Source: an uncultured Bacteroidota bacterium (GTDB lineage: Bacteria; Bacteroidota; Bacteroidia; Chitinophagales; Chitinophagaceae). Taken from it: a stretch of 64,000 nt of DNA. The position numbers and the translations under genes were made by a program. The notes under the pieces are model-generated. The model made no database searches. It had not been told where the DNA came from and saw only the letters and a program-made list of their open reading frames with translations. Shown piece after piece: positions 54,170 to 61,962 of the stretch; the first letter of the stretch is position 1; every line of letters begins with the position of its first letter. The stretch is taken from contig CADEDV010000011.1 of assembly GCA_902826165.1 (NCBI GenBank), positions 1,190-65,189 of the forward strand. The letters are read 5' to 3'.

Positions 54170-54817
54170 ATGAAAAAGACAATTTTCTTCCTGGTAGCCA
54201 CTTTCCTGGTGGCAACAAGTTTTTCACAAAGTGAAAAGTATATTGCTGCGATGAAAAAAAATATTGCAGAGATAGACAGCGCATTAATTAAGAATGATGC
54301 GGCCAGGCTGGTGGACATTGCAGCCAGTTTTGAACGTATCGGTGATGCCGAGAAAACCCAGTGGCTCCCTTTTTATTATGCGGCGTATTGCCAGGTCACT
54401 TTCTCGTTTATAAAAAATGACCCTGCCAGTAATGATGGTATAGCTGATAAGGCAGACCAGTTACTGGAGAAGGCAGAAGCATTAGAAAAGAGCAATAGCG
54501 AGATCAGCCTGTTAAAAGCAATGAGTGCTTCGTTACGGATGCTGGTTAATCCCATGGAACGCTGGATGGACCTGGGACCCAAGATCCAGAACTATAGCCA
54601 GGATGCTATGACCCAAGACCCTACTAATCCCCGTCCTTACTGGTTCAGCGGTGTTTCATTAAAAAATACACCGGAACAATTTGGTGGTGGTTGCGGAACA
54701 GCCAAGCCTCAATTAGATAAAGCCATGGAATTGTTTGGGACATTCAAGCCTGCCAGCGATTTGCACCCGAACTGGGGTAAACAGGTTTGTGAAAGAGATG
54801 CAGCAGGATGTAAATAA
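54170..54817 (+). CDS. Exported TPR-like protein, unknown function
   Basis: A 215-residue exported protein (signal MKKTIFFLVATFLVATSFSQ). The rest is helical hairpins (AAMKKNIAEIDSALIKNDAARLVDIAASFERIG, KADQLLEKAEALEKSNSEISLLKAMSASLRML), resembling tetratricopeptide-type protein-protein scaffolds. Near the end it has FGGGCGTAKPQLDKAMELF and a possible disulfide pair. Partner proteins are unknown. It lies between the 2TM protein and a membrane-protein pair. Confidence 0.75.
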   Translation: MKKTIFFLVATFLVATSFSQSEKYIAAMKKNIAEIDSALIKNDAARLVDIAASFERIGDAEKTQWLPFYYAAYCQVTFSFIKNDPASNDGIADKADQLLEKAEALEKSNSEISLLKAMSASLRMLVNPMERWMDLGPKIQNYSQDAMTQDPTNPRPYWFSGVSLKNTPEQFGGGCGTAKPQLDKAMELFGTFKPASDLHPNWGKQVCERDAAGCK

Positions 54818-54832
54818 ATTCATCGGTCAGTA

Positions 54833-54868
54833 TATACCGGGAAGTTGATTAAGCAGCTTCCCGGTATA
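54833..54868 (+). other. Inverted repeat in the operon gap
   Basis: TATACCGGGAAG and CTTCCCGGTATA form a perfect 12-bp stem with a 12-base loop, in the 77-base gap before the next gene. It lacks a T run (CCTGTTTATAA follows), so it may attenuate rather than end transcription. Confidence 0.5.
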
Positions 54869-54894
54869 CCTGTTTATAATTAAAAACTAATACC

Positions 54895-55482
54895 ATGGCT
54901 GAAGAGAAATTTTCGCCGGAGCAAAGCCTGCAGCTTATCCAATCGATGATAAGCAAGACCAAGCAGACTATGTCTGATAACAGCATCTATTTCCTGATCT
55001 GGGGATGGCTCACTTTTATTGCTTTCATCGGGCAGTTTATATTGAAACATATTTTGCAATATGAAAAACACTATATGATCTGGCTTGTAGTGATCATAGG
55101 TATTGTTTTTTCTATTTACCAGGGAAAGAAAGATGAGAAAAAAGTGCGGGCCAAAACCTGGGTTGGTGAAAATATGAGCCATCTGTGGCTTGGCATGGCT
55201 ATCAGTTTTTTTGTATTGTCCATGATCATAACAAGAATGGGATGGGGAACGGAGATGTATCCTTTCTATATTATGCTATATGGCCTCGGTACTTTTGTTT
55301 CAGGTAATTTTCTTCAGTTCAGGCCATTGATAATCGGCGGCATTATAGCCTGGGTTTTAGCGATCGGATCAACATGGGTAAGCTATGATTACCAGATGCT
55401 GTTTGCTGCAGCATCTATTCTGTTCAGTTATATTATACCAGCCTATATGTTACGCCGGAGAGATAAAATCATCAACCAATAA
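54895..55482 (+). CDS. Five- or six-helix membrane protein, paralogue A
   Basis: A 195-residue membrane protein with a polar N-terminus FSPEQSLQLIQSMISKTKQTMSDNS and membrane helices (IYFLIWGWLTFIAFIGQFILK, MIWLVVIIGIVFSIY, LGMAISFFVLSMIITRMG, MLYGLGTFVSGNFLQF, IAWVLAIGSTWVSYDYQ). It is a duplicate of the next gene: both begin with an amphipathic segment containing MISK and both end in a similar set of helices. No family name can be given with confidence. It belongs to the same operon. Confidence 0.78.
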   Translation: MAEEKFSPEQSLQLIQSMISKTKQTMSDNSIYFLIWGWLTFIAFIGQFILKHILQYEKHYMIWLVVIIGIVFSIYQGKKDEKKVRAKTWVGENMSHLWLGMAISFFVLSMIITRMGWGTEMYPFYIMLYGLGTFVSGNFLQFRPLIIGGIIAWVLAIGSTWVSYDYQMLFAAASILFSYIIPAYMLRRRDKIINQ

Positions 55483-55489
55483 TTTTGCC

Positions 55490-56164
55490 ATGAGTCAGCC
55501 CGAAAAACAACTCACTGAAAAGGAAAGCCTTGATCTCATTGCTAAAATGATCAGCAAGGCCAAAGATTCTTATCATGATACCGGTATTGGTGCAATAATG
55601 TGGGGCGCCTTAATTGCAATTTGTTCAATTGTGAAATTGTCAGAGATCCATTTTGGGTACCAACTTCCTTTTGATATTTACCTGCTCACATTTATAGCCG
55701 TCATCCCTCAAGTATTCATTACGATCAGGGAAAAAAAAGAAAGAAAAGTAAAATCATTTGATGATAGTTATATGGATTATATCTGGCTGGGATTTGGCAT
55801 CTGTATTTTCCTGTTGATTTTTATCGTTAATTCAGTATTTCATGTGTGGGAGCCCGTTGCCATTGAATACAGGCAATTGACAGGGCATCGTTCTGCTTTC
55901 CAGTTTAGCGAATTCATATCACCCCTTTTTCTTTTGTTATATGGCCTGCCAACGTTTATTACCGGGGCAGCCTGTAAATTTAAACCGATGTTGTGGGGGG
56001 GTATCTTTTGCTGGGTATGTTGTATTACAGCCATTTTTACATCCATAAAAATTGACCTCTTGTTAACAGCTGCTTCAGCTATTATGGCCTGGCTTATACC
56101 GGGTATTTTAATGGAGAGAGAGTACAGGGTATATAAAAAAGAACAAGTGGTATCGCATGTTTAA
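55490..56164 (+). CDS. Membrane protein, paralogue B
   Basis: A 224-residue membrane protein homologous to the previous gene: TEKESLDLIAKMISKAKDSYHDTGIGAIMWGALIAICSI corresponds to SPEQSLQLIQSMISKTKQTM and the first helix there. It has about six hydrophobic helices. The ATG at 55490 is preferred over an upstream in-frame start because it aligns with paralogue A. It overlaps the winged-helix regulator by eight bases, so the two are probably co-translated and may form a sensor-regulator unit. Confidence 0.78.
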   Translation: MSQPEKQLTEKESLDLIAKMISKAKDSYHDTGIGAIMWGALIAICSIVKLSEIHFGYQLPFDIYLLTFIAVIPQVFITIREKKERKVKSFDDSYMDYIWLGFGICIFLLIFIVNSVFHVWEPVAIEYRQLTGHRSAFQFSEFISPLFLLLYGLPTFITGAACKFKPMLWGGIFCWVCCITAIFTSIKIDLLLTAASAIMAWLIPGILMEREYRVYKKEQVVSHV

Positions 56165-56447
56165 AGAACTTGATCCGATATTACATTCACAACTCCGGTT
56201 GGCTGTCATTTCACTCCTCATCAGTGTGAAAGAGGCAGAATTTACTTTCCTGCGGGAAAAAACAAATGCTACCGCCGGTAACCTGAGTGTGCAGATACAG
56301 AAACTGAAGGAAGCAGGTTATATTGATGTGGTCAAACAATTTAAAGATAATTACCCGCAAACGATCTGTAAGATCACCCCGCTGGGTATAACAGCTTTTG
56401 AAGAATATGTAAAGAACCTGCAATCTTATCTTGGCACTAACACATAA
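56157..56447 (+). CDS. Winged-helix DNA-binding transcriptional regulator
   Basis: A 96-residue protein with a winged helix: LRLAVISLLISVKEAEFTFLREKTNATAGNLSVQIQKLKEAGYIDVVKQF. The GNLSVQIQKLKEAGYI helix-turn-helix is typical of PF13601-type (HTH_34) regulators, related to MarR/ArsR. It has no signal-binding domain of its own, so the membrane protein ahead of it (eight-base overlap) may provide the input. It could control the local operon. Confidence 0.88.
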   Translation: MFKELDPILHSQLRLAVISLLISVKEAEFTFLREKTNATAGNLSVQIQKLKEAGYIDVVKQFKDNYPQTICKITPLGITAFEEYVKNLQSYLGTNT

Positions 56448-56450
56448 GCC

Positions 56451-56936
56451 ATGCATTTCTATTCTCTATTTAAACTGGTACATATTTTTGCTGTTGTCAT
56501 TTTCCTTGGCAATATCATCACGGGTTTATTCTGGATGAAAAAGGCTGATAAAACAAATGACCGGCCTGTTATTGCATTTGCCATGAAGACCATCATTCTC
56601 AGTGACCGGTTATTTACTATTCCCGGGGTGATCATTATTACCATAGGCGGGTTTGCCACTGCTATCGAAGGAGGCATCCCACTACTTAGGACAGGATGGA
56701 TTTTCTGGTCTATTGTTTTGTTCAGCTTATCCGGTCTTGTCTTTAGCTGGAAGCTGGCTCCTTTGCAAAAGAAAATTTTTAAACTCGTTAATGTATCAGC
56801 GGATGAATTCTTTGATAAGGCTCTTTACCAGTCTTGTTTTAAAAAATGGGAGAACTGGGGGTTAGTTGCATTGATTACCCCTGTTGCCGCAATGATCATG
56901 ATGGTGCTGAAAATTCCTTTGCCATCTTTGTTTTAA
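56451..56936 (+). CDS. Small membrane protein (DUF2269-like)
   Basis: A 161-residue membrane protein with about four hydrophobic segments (LVHIFAVVIFLGNIITGLFWM, GVIIITIGGFATAIEGG, IFWSIVLFSLSGLVFSWKLAP, WGLVALITPVAAMIMMVLKIP). The motif HIFAVVIFLGNIITG, with a conserved His in the first helix, is similar to DUF2269/CopD-like families. The biochemical role is unknown. It closes the operon that began with the TonB receptor; a terminator follows. Confidence 0.75.
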   Translation: MHFYSLFKLVHIFAVVIFLGNIITGLFWMKKADKTNDRPVIAFAMKTIILSDRLFTIPGVIIITIGGFATAIEGGIPLLRTGWIFWSIVLFSLSGLVFSWKLAPLQKKIFKLVNVSADEFFDKALYQSCFKKWENWGLVALITPVAAMIMMVLKIPLPSLF

Positions 56937-56960
56937 TTACCGGTTTAGTATATAAATGAG

Positions 56961-56993
56961 GAAGCCCTTTAGACAAAGGGCTTCTTCTCTTTT
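56961..56993 (+). terminator. Terminator of the TonB-receptor operon
   Basis: GAAGCCCTTT, loop AGAC, AAAGGGCTTC, then TTCTCTTTT. The 10-bp stem is perfect. Confidence 0.9.
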
Positions 56994-57037
56994 GGTACTC
57001 TTTAGTGTATGTATGAAAAAAGTAAAGATGGTACCCC

Positions 57038-57169
57038 TCAAAAACTCTTTTTGTTCCGGTAAGGTTGTAATACCAGTTGTGGTTGTTTGCCTCCGGGTTT
57101 CAATATTTTTTCAACGGCTCTTTTAAGGCCTTTTAATTTCTCTTTTAATGTATTTTTTATTTCAGCCAT
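57038..57169 (-). CDS. 43-residue basic peptide, unknown
   Basis: A short minus-strand frame starting ATG at 57169 (MAEIKNTLKEKLKGLKRAVE, then KILKPGGKQPQ) and ending TGA at 57038. The peptide has about a dozen Lys/Arg and forms a predicted amphipathic helix in its first half. It lies 11 bases after the stop of the upstream minus-strand gene, which suggests translational coupling and makes it more likely real. No homologue is known to me. Confidence 0.5.
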   Translation of the reverse strand: MAEIKNTLKEKLKGLKRAVEKILKPGGKQPQLVLQPYRNKKSF

Positions 57170-57180
57170 GTTCCAGGTTA

Positions 57181-57558
57181 TCAAATGCCGGTACTATTGA
57201 CAGATACAATTTCTGAATAAATCACTTTTTTATCCTTCCCGATCAATTTGATCCTGAACTGCAATTTCTCTTTCCCGATTTTTTCGAAATACTGGTAATT
57301 ATCTTTTTCTGTTTTTTCAGAACCGAAGACCAGCGCTGCCAAACTAAAATTTTTCCCATCCACACTTTTCTCCACTTCAAAAAGATTAGTTGATTCGTTG
57401 GTGTTTACTTCCCAATCAAGGATAACTTTATCATTATGGATAGTCGCTTTGAAACTAGTAAGCTTTGCTGCTGATGCAGCAGGATTTTCCTGAGCAACCA
57501 GGGTTTGTGTCAGCAAGCTGAATATTACGGCGATCAGTACGGTTAAAATTTGCTTCAT
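57181..57558 (-). CDS. Small exported protein with fibronectin-like module
   Basis: A 125-residue protein with a signal peptide (MKQILTVLIAVIFSLLTQTLVAQ). The mature part is a single module: KLTSFKATIHNDKVILDWEV and NLFEVEKSVDGKNFSLAALV, which repeats the pattern found in the T9SS cargo protein at 50180. It has no sorting domain and ends directly after the module, so it may be periplasmic. The ATG at 57558 is chosen for the signal peptide; the much longer upstream extension is not protein-like. Confidence 0.78.
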   Translation of the reverse strand: MKQILTVLIAVIFSLLTQTLVAQENPAASAAKLTSFKATIHNDKVILDWEVNTNESTNLFEVEKSVDGKNFSLAALVFGSEKTEKDNYQYFEKIGKEKLQFRIKLIGKDKKVIYSEIVSVNSTGI

Positions 57559-57844
57559 TTCCAGGGTTTGAATGATGGTCTTCAAGTCCCACAGAAATAT
57601 TGGATCAAAGGGTGCGGTTCGCAGGAATTGGGGGAATTTATTCCGGGGAAGACTACTTGAGATGCAGACCTGGCAGTGAATGAAAAGTGAGAGACAGGTA
57701 CGGGTTTTTACGTAGTTTTCCGGGTAAAAATGTGGTTTTCCGAATCGTAAAACAAACATAGGCATGGGTTGTTACTTATGCAAGTGATTTGTAAAATATA
57801 TTTTTCAAAAGGTTAAATCGCTCATTTACAGCAGAAACCTTCAA

Positions 57845-57852
57845 TACATTTG
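57845..57852 (+). promoter_or_regulatory. -7 promoter element of the ABC transporter operon
   Basis: TACATTTG, an exact match to TAnnTTTG, 17 bases upstream of the ABC ATPase ATG. No TTG at -33. Confidence 0.5.
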
Positions 57853-57869
57853 CATACTAAGTTTTGACC

Positions 57870-58805
57870 ATGTCTTCTATTATACAGGTAAAGGATTTAA
57901 ACAAAGATTTCGGGGAAATAAAGGCCGTCAGTAACCTGAGTTTTTCAGTTCCGGCTGGACAGGTGTATGGTTTTTTGGGGCAAAATGGCGCCGGCAAATC
58001 AACCACTATCAGGATGCTGCTCACCCTGATCAAACCCAGCTCCGGTACCATCCAGATCTTTGGAATGGAATTGCAGAAACACCGGAAAGAGATATTGCGA
58101 AAAGTGGGAGCGATCATCGAACGCCCCGACCTCTATAAATACCTGACTGCGCTGGAGAACTTGCGGATCTTCGGGATCATGAGCGGTATTAAAATCTCAG
58201 AAAAGAAACTAATGGACCAGTTGGCGATGGTAGGATTGGCAGAAAGGGCGCATAGTAAGGTAAAAACCTATTCACAGGGGATGAAGCAACGGCTCGGTAT
58301 TGCCACTGCACTGGTGCATGACCCGGAGCTGATCATTTTAGATGAACCCACGAATGGACTAGATCCGCAGGGTATTGCTGATATAAGAAACCTGATCTTG
58401 CACCTTAAAAAAGATCTTGGTAAAACACTGGTTGTTTCTTCGCATTTACTGAGTGAAGTTGAACTGATCGCAGACTCCATGATCATCATTGATAAAGGCA
58501 AAAAACTGGTGGAAGGAAAAGTGAATGAGCTGTTTGATCCCTCAGAAACGGTGGTAGAAGTGAAAACGATCAATGATGAGATCGCCCGGGAGAAATTAAA
58601 AGCGTCCCAATTGGGTGAGTTTATCTTAAGTAAAAGAAATGATGCCGTATTGCTGAAGCTGCACCGGGAGCAGGTTCCTGTTGTAATGAAGGAAATGGTG
58701 CAGATGGATATCGGCATACTTTCATTTCACTCCAAGCATTCGCTGGAGGATTATTTTTTATCATTAACAACTGCCAATCAGTATGTGGAAACTGTTGCAA
58801 ATTGA
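57870..58805 (+). CDS. ABC transporter ATP-binding protein
   Basis: A 311-residue ATPase with Walker A GQNGAGKST, Q-loop area LLTLIKPSSGTIQIFG, signature YSQGMKQRL and Walker B LIILDEPTNGLDPQG, and a C-terminal accessory domain. The order ATPase, permease with a 23-base overlap is that of ABC-2 type (drug or bacteriocin-resistance type) systems. The start codon at 57870 is preferred over the TTG at 57864. Substrate unknown. Confidence 0.93.
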   Translation: MSSIIQVKDLNKDFGEIKAVSNLSFSVPAGQVYGFLGQNGAGKSTTIRMLLTLIKPSSGTIQIFGMELQKHRKEILRKVGAIIERPDLYKYLTALENLRIFGIMSGIKISEKKLMDQLAMVGLAERAHSKVKTYSQGMKQRLGIATALVHDPELIILDEPTNGLDPQGIADIRNLILHLKKDLGKTLVVSSHLLSEVELIADSMIIIDKGKKLVEGKVNELFDPSETVVEVKTINDEIAREKLKASQLGEFILSKRNDAVLLKLHREQVPVVMKEMVQMDIGILSFHSKHSLEDYFLSLTTANQYVETVAN

Positions 58806-59673
58806 ACTCTTCAAGATATTTAAGCGGCCAAGAACCTATATTGCTTTTGGGGCAATCGCAGCTGTGGTTTTCCTCATACAGGTTGCTTTAAAGTTTGATG
58901 GCAAGTCGTACATCGATCTGTTGATGAGTAACCTTAAAGATTCATTTGACTTTAACGATGATTTTAAACTGGACTTGCTCAATGGGTATCTTATCTGTTT
59001 TGTCATTTTGAATACATTATTGATTCAAATGCCTTTACTGGTGGCATTGATATCCGGGGATTCTATAGCAGGAGAGGCGAATATGGGTACACTCCGCCTC
59101 TCCCTGACCAAACCCATCAGCCGAACGCAATATATGCTGGTCAAATTTTTAGCTTCTGTCATTTATACCGTTGCCCTGTTGATATGGATGGCTGTACTGG
59201 CATTATTTGGCAGTATGCTGATATTCGGGACCAATGATATGGTGGTACTCCGGTCAGAAGGGATTGAGCAGATACAAAGTTTTGATGTGATGTGGCGGTA
59301 TATCGCCGCATTTGGTTACGCTGCAGTGGCATTGACCACTGTGTCAGCCCTTTCATTCTTACTAAGTGTGTTTGCCGAAAATTCCATCGGCCCGATCATT
59401 GCCACCATGAGCATTGTAATAGTGTTTACCATCCTCTCTGAAATGAATATCCCGATTTATGATCAGACCGTAAAACCTTATTTATTTACTTCCCATATGG
59501 TGGCCTGGAAAGGGTTCTTTTATGTAAAGGCCGATGCAGAAGGGACAACTATCAACGGCAGTATCGAGAATCTGCCTGCTATTATGCGTAGTTTAAGTAT
59601 CCTTCTGATCTATATCGGCTTATTTTTTGGTAGCGCAGTATGGGTGTTCAGGAAAAAAGACATTCTGACTTAA
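58783..59673 (+). CDS. ABC-2 type transporter permease
   Basis: A 296-residue membrane protein with about six helices (RTYIAFGAIAAVVFLIQVAL, LICFVILNTLLIQMPLLVALIS, FLASVIYTVALLIWMAVLALFGS, ALTTVSALSFLLSVFAENSIGPII, SLSILLIYIGLFFGSAVWVF). The GDSIAGEANMGTLRLSLTKPISRTQ segment is characteristic of ABC-2 permeases (BcrB/NatB-like). It overlaps the ATPase gene by 23 bases. Confidence 0.9.
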   Translation: MWKLLQIELFKIFKRPRTYIAFGAIAAVVFLIQVALKFDGKSYIDLLMSNLKDSFDFNDDFKLDLLNGYLICFVILNTLLIQMPLLVALISGDSIAGEANMGTLRLSLTKPISRTQYMLVKFLASVIYTVALLIWMAVLALFGSMLIFGTNDMVVLRSEGIEQIQSFDVMWRYIAAFGYAAVALTTVSALSFLLSVFAENSIGPIIATMSIVIVFTILSEMNIPIYDQTVKPYLFTSHMVAWKGFFYVKADAEGTTINGSIENLPAIMRSLSILLIYIGLFFGSAVWVFRKKDILT

Positions 59674-59684
59674 AACTAATTTGT

Positions 59685-60410
59685 ATGATGGAAAAAATGT
59701 GTCGTTTGATTCCGGGTAAGGCAATACTGATGCTTGCGATAATTCCCCTTTTCGCTGGTTATAGGTCCATGACTTCCACCCCGGAGGAGGTTATTGCCAA
59801 TGTAAGAGCTAAATTGGATAAAGTAAATGACTATGAGGCAAGTGGAAAAATGAAGACCAATGTGATTTTCATTAAGGCACCGATCGCTAAAGTGAAAGTA
59901 TATTTTAAAAAACCGAATAAGTTACGGATCAATAACGAAAGCGGTATATCATTCATTCCTAAAGGTTCGGTGAATATCAACCTGAGTAATATTTTCCTGA
60001 ATGGAACGGCCAGTTTCGATATTATTGATGTGGGCAATGAAGCCGGAACAAACCTGCGCATCATTAAACTGTTGCCAAAGGATGAGAATTCAGATGTAGT
60101 GTTATCAACACTGTATATTGATGAAGCACAGTCGCTCATCAAAAAGGCAAAAACAACAACTAAAGACAATGGTACTTACGAGTTGGAGATGACCTACGGG
60201 AAATACGCCGAGTATGGACTGGCAGATAAAGTAATCTTTAGTTTTAACACCAAGGATTATAAACTACCTAAAGGCATCACGTTTGACTATGATGATGGCT
60301 CTAAAAAGGAACAAGATCCGAATAAACTGAAAAATAAAAAAGGTAAAGTAGAGATTGTGTACTCAAGTTATTCGGTTAATAAAGGTGTATCAGATACTGT
60401 CTTTCGGTAA
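59685..60410 (+). CDS. LolA-like outer-membrane lipoprotein-sorting protein
   Basis: A 241-residue exported protein starting MMEKMCRLIPGKAILMLAIIP. The mature part has the LolA-type pattern: EEVIANVRAKLDKVNDYEASGKMKT, then KVKVYFKKPNKLRINNESG, a KLLPKDENSDVVLSTLYIDEAQ edge strand and hydrophobic strands. LolA-fold proteins carry lipoproteins or lipids through the periplasm. It lies 11 bases after the ABC permease, so the three genes probably form one operon, perhaps an envelope-lipid system. The start is ATG 59685, possibly 59688. Confidence 0.83.
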   Translation: MMEKMCRLIPGKAILMLAIIPLFAGYRSMTSTPEEVIANVRAKLDKVNDYEASGKMKTNVIFIKAPIAKVKVYFKKPNKLRINNESGISFIPKGSVNINLSNIFLNGTASFDIIDVGNEAGTNLRIIKLLPKDENSDVVLSTLYIDEAQSLIKKAKTTTKDNGTYELEMTYGKYAEYGLADKVIFSFNTKDYKLPKGITFDYDDGSKKEQDPNKLKNKKGKVEIVYSSYSVNKGVSDTVFR

Positions 60411-60415
60411 CCGGT

Positions 60416-61501
60416 TTACCCTTCATCAATTCTTTCATCCACTGCATTGGCCAGGAAGGAAGGAGTCATTTTCTTCAATGGATTCTTACGGTTTTCTTCA
60501 TACTCACCTCTTCGGTTGATAATATCAATGCATTCAAATATGGCAGTTATGAAGGAAGATGCATCGGCTTTGTCTTTCCCCGCTATGTCAAAAGCCACAC
60601 CGTGATCTGGTGATGTTCGCACGGCCGGTAGGCCTGCTGTATAATTTACACCTTCTCCGCTGGCTAAAGTTTTAAAGGGAATAAGCCCCTGGTCATGATA
60701 CATGGCTAGTACCGCATCAAATTTGTCAAAACTGCGGCGGGCAAAAAAAGCATCCGCACTGTAAGGACCTACTACCAGCATATTACTATTCTTCGCTTCT
60801 TTAATTGCAGGACGGATAATTGTTTCTTCCTCATTACCGATCAGGCCTTCATCGCCGGCATGCGGGTTTAATCCCAATACTGCAATGCGGGGTTTGTCAA
60901 TGCCAAAATCTTTTTGCAGGCTTTGCTGAATAATATTCAGCTTGCTGACGATCTTTTCTTTGGTAATATGTTTTGCTATTTCAGCAACAGGAATATGTTC
61001 TGTTAGCAGGGCCACCCTGAAATTACCGGCACAAAGCATCATGGCCACATCATTACCCCCAAACATAGCTTTCAGGTAAGGAGTATGACCTGTGTAATTG
61101 AAATCAGCAGATTGTATATTCTTTTTATGAATAGGTGCTGTGACCAGGCCATCGATTTGCTTTTGTTTTAATGCGGCAACAGCCGTTTGTAGTGAAAGCA
61201 CCGCATATTTTCCTCCCGTCTCCGTTAACTGTCCCGGGTTAATTTCCACTTCTTCTTCCCAGCAGTTAAAGAGGTTGATCTGTTTATGATTAAGGCGGCT
61301 GAATTCTTTGGTGCTTTGGTAGCTAAAGTGAAGATCCGGCATCGACTTTTTATAGAAATTGATGGCTTTGTTAGAAGCAAAAATAACCGGGGTGCATTGT
61401 TCCAGGATGCGGTTATCCGAAAAGGTCTTAATGATCAGCTCAATGCCGATGCCATTCAGGTCGCCGCAGGAAATGCCAATAACAGGTTTTTGCTGGTTCA
61501 T
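60416..61501 (-). CDS. pdxA: 4-hydroxythreonine-4-phosphate dehydrogenase
   Basis: Enzyme of the DXP-dependent pyridoxal phosphate pathway. It oxidises 4-phosphohydroxy-L-threonine with NAD. PdxA motifs are seen: ISCGDLNGIGIELI at the start, the metal-binding histidines in HKKNIQ, GHTPYLKAMFGG and YHDQGLIPFK, and the VLGLNPHAGDEG segment. Length 361 residues is normal. It is convergent with the LolA-like gene, five bases apart. No other PLP gene is adjacent. Confidence 0.96.
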   Translation of the reverse strand: MNQQKPVIGISCGDLNGIGIELIIKTFSDNRILEQCTPVIFASNKAINFYKKSMPDLHFSYQSTKEFSRLNHKQINLFNCWEEEVEINPGQLTETGGKYAVLSLQTAVAALKQKQIDGLVTAPIHKKNIQSADFNYTGHTPYLKAMFGGNDVAMMLCAGNFRVALLTEHIPVAEIAKHITKEKIVSKLNIIQQSLQKDFGIDKPRIAVLGLNPHAGDEGLIGNEEETIIRPAIKEAKNSNMLVVGPYSADAFFARRSFDKFDAVLAMYHDQGLIPFKTLASGEGVNYTAGLPAVRTSPDHGVAFDIAGKDKADASSFITAIFECIDIINRRGEYEENRKNPLKKMTPSFLANAVDERIDEG

Positions 61502-61962
61502 GAGTTGATAATTAGCTATAAAAATACAGAATTAATTACAGTAATCACTGCTGAAATCATTACTGCCGGTAAGGGGTTTTTATAGTTTTATACCAGCGGG
61601 TTTAATGGATAGAAAGATGCTGGTTGTTGGTATTCTACAATCCAGGAGTAACAGGGTTAGCTATAAAATCACACCCGGCTGTAAACGGGTTGTATTTTTT
61701 AACCTGTGACAAATCATAAGTGTTAACCAGTAACATGATGTAGTGAAAAGAATGTAGTATAGTAAATCAGTTGGATTTAATACGCGGGACTTATACTGGG
61801 ATCATAAATTTTAAATACATACGCTGACTGTTGTCATGGTTTTCTAATACAATTTTGGTTTATTTAGTCATGATAAAAGAAGTTCAGATATACAGCCTGC
61901 TAATGAGTGCAGTAATTCTGAGTGCAATACATGAGCGACTTTTATAAATCCAAGAACCGACT
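61502..61962. other. Non-coding region upstream of the secreted phosphatase
   Basis: A 461-base stretch with no coding frame supported by sequence. It holds scattered TAAC words, but these are not in 11-bp register. A clear promoter was not found. The 5' leader could be long. Confidence 0.6.

Noticed and set aside
61640..61740. TAAC words upstream of the secreted phosphatase as a third Pho box
   Set aside because: The copies at 61648, 61699, 61723 and 61730 are not in 11-bp register, unlike the two strong sites.
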